DNA of 21,682 nucleotides from positions 1 to 21,682 of IMG/VR virus record IMGVR_UViG_3300009091_000068; one strand, 5' to 3'. The position numbers were made by a program, and so were the translations under genes. The stretch comes from a virus. This document shows positions 20,046 through 21,682 of this stretch, piece by piece (position 1 is the stretch's first letter; each line of letters opens with the position of its first letter). The notes below the pieces were generated by a model. It was not told the DNA's origin, ran no database searches, and saw only the letters and a list, made by a program, of their open reading frames with translations.

Positions 20046-20284
20046 GTACAGGTTCCCCAAACGAGATCCTCTGGGATGTTTGTCTTGAGTCGTTTGGCGT
20101 GCTGATGCATAAAGATCTGAATTCTTTGTAGACTTACCTTCTTCCTTCTTTTTATCCGTCCCGAAGCGCCTGGTGATGTAAAGTTGTAATAGAGTGGTCC
20201 ATCAAGAGTGAAGCGAGGATCAATCTTGCTTTCCGTCCACCATTGCGGAGCACCGTAGTTTGGATCTTCAAAGACGTTATCCAT
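20042..20284 (-). CDS. Hypothetical protein, 80 residues
   Basis: Unrecognised. ATG 20284 overlaps the upstream stop as TAATG; a weak GGA site lies five bases upstream and AGAAGG further away. The N-terminal half is acidic and aromatic (NVFEDPNYGAPQWWTESKIDPRF). The second half is basic and helical (RIKRRKKVSLQRIQIFMHQHAKRLK), possibly nucleic-acid binding. There are no Cys pairs or hydrophobic segments. It belongs to the upstream cluster of small coupled genes. Confidence 0.65.
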   Translation of the reverse strand: MDNVFEDPNYGAPQWWTESKIDPRFTLDGPLYYNFTSPGASGRIKRRKKVSLQRIQIFMHQHAKRLKTNIPEDLVWGTCT

Positions 20285-20652
20285 TAAAATCCATACCTTC
20301 TTTGGTATGCCTCCTCTGCTCGTATTTGTGCTTCGAACCTGCGTTGGTTTTCATATCGTTCCAACGTCTTTTCGTCAAGAGCCTTCTCGTCAACTACGAG
20401 AATTTTTCCTGAACCATTACATTCCGGGCATGGTTGATCGTATACTCCTCGAAAATAATCTTCCGGGAAATCAGGGTCGTCATAGCACGCTTCCGACCAT
20501 TCGGAAGAAGTAAATCCTCCTCCGTCTGGTTCGATGTGACGTGTGGTCGTACCTTCTCCCTGGCAAGAATCACAAATTTCCCATTCAGCAGGAAGAAACA
20601 CTTCCTCTTCCCACCCATCGTCGTCAATCATCAAAAAGCGAATGGTCGCCAC
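20284..20652 (-). CDS. DnaJ-like CxxCxGxG zinc-finger phage protein
   Basis: A 122-residue protein from GTG 20652. It has two halves of a DnaJ-type zinc finger, CDSCQGEG (near 27-34) and CPECNGSG (near 75-82), separated by an acidic loop (SEACYDDPDFPEDYFRGVYD). This is a very common small phage protein of unknown function; a beta segment ending in LPAEWEIC before the first motif is also typical. GTG 20652 is preferred because GTGGAG lies nine bases upstream and it gives the usual short N-terminus. ATG 20661, ATG 20631 or TTG 20691 are alternatives. It may bind RNA or act as a chaperone partner; neither is shown. It overlaps the upstream gene by 29 bases. Confidence 0.8.
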   Translation of the reverse strand: MATIRFLMIDDDGWEEEVFLPAEWEICDSCQGEGTTTRHIEPDGGGFTSSEWSEACYDDPDFPEDYFRGVYDQPCPECNGSGKILVVDEKALDEKTLERYENQRRFEAQIRAEEAYQRRYGF

Positions 20653-21004
20653 CCCAGTCATCTCCACTTCTGTATTCGAATGTTTTGCCAACCCTGCTTA
20701 TGGCAAACGGTGCTCCACAGCACGAGCATCCCCTTTCGTAGAATGACCTTCCAGTAGCAGTTTCAAACGAACGGATAGCTTCTCCAATAGAAGAAGCCCT
20801 AATGTATGTTGATCTTCTCCAGCCGTGCGGGACAGGGGCACCACCACAGAATGGTTCCCAAGGCTCATCCCCTTCATAGGAGGGTTTATCCCAATCTTTA
20901 GGGAGTTTCCATCCAGCGGCAAAAAGGTTTTTGTAATCCTGTTCAGTAAGCCACCAATCTCCTCCTGAGTTGTTTTCCTGAAGTTCATACTTATGCTTGG
21001 CCAT
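20624..21004 (-). CDS. Hypothetical phage protein with C-terminal CSCC motif, 126 residues
   Basis: ATG 21004 (MAKHKYELQENNSGG) has AAAGG eight bases upstream. Features: a Trp-rich N-terminal region (GDWWLTEQDYKNLFAAGWKLP), a WEPFCGG segment near 51-57, and a C-terminal GCSCCGAPF motif that, with the earlier Cys, could bind zinc. The overall pattern resembles small conserved phage proteins of unknown role. It overlaps the upstream gene by 14 bases and the DnaJ-like gene downstream by 29. Confidence 0.7.
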   Translation of the reverse strand: MAKHKYELQENNSGGDWWLTEQDYKNLFAAGWKLPKDWDKPSYEGDEPWEPFCGGAPVPHGWRRSTYIRASSIGEAIRSFETATGRSFYERGCSCCGAPFAISRVGKTFEYRSGDDWGGDHSLFDD

Positions 21005-21173
21005 TGCACGCCTTTCTGAATTTCTGTGCATCAAAGCGGTCGTTATCCTCTTCGAAGAAATCGACAAAAAGATTTACAATGTCTTTAGAAGAAAAAATGA
21101 TTCCGTGTTCATCGCAGTCGAGAAAGAGTTCACGTATAAGCTTGGCAGCTCGCTTATAGTCTTTTCTAGACAT
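20991..21173 (-). CDS. Small conserved-looking phage protein, 60 residues
   Basis: ATG 21173 has GGAGG eight bases upstream, a very good ribosome site located inside the previous gene's last codons. The protein starts MSRKDYKRAAKLIREL and ends with DNDRFDAQKFRKACNG. This matches a widespread short phage family whose members begin with 'M-RKDY--iA--i' and end with 'DNPRFD--RF--AC'. The role of that family is unknown. Its acidic middle (LFLDCDEHGI) is not distinctive. It overlaps both neighbours slightly (8 and 14 bases). Confidence 0.75.
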   Translation of the reverse strand: MSRKDYKRAAKLIRELFLDCDEHGIIFSSKDIVNLFVDFFEEDNDRFDAQKFRKACNGQA

Positions 21174-21333
21174 TTGGTTTTCCTCCACTGAAGAGATACC
21201 CAAGAATTAGTGTAATGGCGTCTTCTACATGTTTGTCGTCTTCCTTCTTTTGCTTTCGAGGAAGTGGGAGTTCATCTTTGTGTTCTTTGGTTTCGGGGTA
21301 CTCGAAGGGATTGAAATCAGGATTACTTTTCAT
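21166..21333 (-). CDS. Short hypothetical protein, 55 residues
   Basis: Overlaps the upstream gene's stop as ATGA (ATG at 21333) and ends 8 bases inside the next gene, so it fills what would otherwise be a 156-base gap. GGGAA lies about six bases upstream of the ATG. The N-terminal two thirds are charged and proline-containing (NPFEYPETKEHKDELPLPRK); the C-terminus is hydrophobic (HVEDAITLILGYLFSGG). No family recognised. Position and couplings make it likely to be real. Confidence 0.6.
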   Translation of the reverse strand: MKSNPDFNPFEYPETKEHKDELPLPRKQKKEDDKHVEDAITLILGYLFSGGKPNV

Positions 21334-21659
21334 GAATATTCCCATGTGTATGGAATGCTTCTATTGACTTTCCAGTCAAGAGCATTACGGCGAGCGTCAA
21401 TGAACACATTGACTGCTACGAAGACAAGTATTTCTTTTCCGCCGGAAAGAAACACCTTAACAGATGAATATTCTTTGTCTGGAATTTCACGAAAACAGAC
21501 AATTTTTGATGCGGGGATGAACCTTCCATCACTCGTAACTAATAAATCACCGATTCTTCCTATTGAACGTGTTTTTACTGGATGTGTTCCGTCGAGATCC
21601 GGGTAGTCTTCTATTCTTGTACGAGCGGCCTCAAGGACGATGTCTTTTGACATTCTCAT
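21330..21659 (-). CDS. Hypothetical protein, 109 residues
   Basis: The first complete gene of the window in transcribed order. ATG 21659 has AAAGGA about seven bases upstream; ATG 21653 would remove two residues. The sequence looks like a small beta-rich domain: GDLLVTSDGRFIPASKIVCF, then KVFLSGGKEILVFVAVNVFID. A 'loop-Gly-strand' pattern of this sort appears in SH3-like or gp-type DNA-associated phage proteins, but I do not recognise a family. It overlaps the following 55-residue gene as ATGA. Only 23 bases lie upstream, so I cannot see its promoter. Confidence 0.7.
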   Translation of the reverse strand: MRMSKDIVLEAARTRIEDYPDLDGTHPVKTRSIGRIGDLLVTSDGRFIPASKIVCFREIPDKEYSSVKVFLSGGKEILVFVAVNVFIDARRNALDWKVNRSIPYTWEYS

Positions 21660-21682
21660 TAACCTATCCTTTCTACACGAAA

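Noticed and set aside
1-21682. CRISPR array, integrase or insertion-sequence ends
   Set aside because: No regularly spaced direct repeats, no recombinase or transposase motifs, and no terminal inverted repeats flanking any gene were seen.

Overview
The window looks like part of the early/middle region of a tailed double-stranded DNA bacteriophage (Caudoviricetes). All 35 genes I can support lie on the minus strand, so transcription runs from about 21660 down to 1. Genes are packed with many start/stop overlaps (ATGA, TGATG, TAATG, TAGTG). Most starts carry AGGAG/GGAGG ribosome sites, which points to a bacterial host. I cannot name the host or a close relative. No integrase, repressor, tRNA, structural gene or CRISPR array is visible.

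Layout in the direction of transcription. (1) 21659-18936: nine small genes, mostly of unknown function. Three look like accessory families common in phages, including a DnaJ-like CxxCxGxG zinc protein. (2) 18838-12558: the replication block, with DnaB-like helicase, zinc-ribbon protein, flavin-dependent thymidylate synthase (ThyX), a 26-residue membrane peptide, a Toprim primase, a basic protein out of frame with the primase, and a family A DNA polymerase fused to a family-4-like uracil-DNA glycosylase domain. (3) 12561-10297: an HNH endonuclease, a zinc-ribbon methyltransferase-like protein, a 377-nt gap rich in inverted repeats, and a glycosyltransferase-like protein. (4) 10300-5466: the recombination block, with a UvsY-like mediator, a gp32-like single-strand binding protein, a UvsX/RecA recombinase, a two-helix membrane protein, small regulators, and SbcD/SbcC (gp47/gp46-like) nuclease subunits. 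(5) 3585-1: a monomeric B12-dependent ribonucleotide reductase, small genes, a PD-(D/E)XK nuclease, an N-acetylmuramidase endolysin, and the start of a likely holin.

Together the genes encode nucleotide supply (RNR, ThyX), a near-complete replisome (helicase, primase, polymerase, SSB) and a T4-like recombination-dependent repair/replication set (UvsX, UvsY-like, gp32-like, gp46/47-like). Lysis genes lie at the downstream end.

The least ordinary signals are regulatory. A near-consensus sigma70 promoter before the SSB gene has an 18-bp palindrome across its spacer. It is followed at the predicted RNA 5' end by a 13-bp inverted repeat, one arm of which recurs (11 nt) after a similar -10-like element before the helicase gene. 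The uvsX leader can present its ribosome site in a hairpin loop. The primase stop (CTC TGA) lies inside an open downstream frame, as in a +1 frameshift site. The polymerase's glycosylase domain has altered catalytic motifs.
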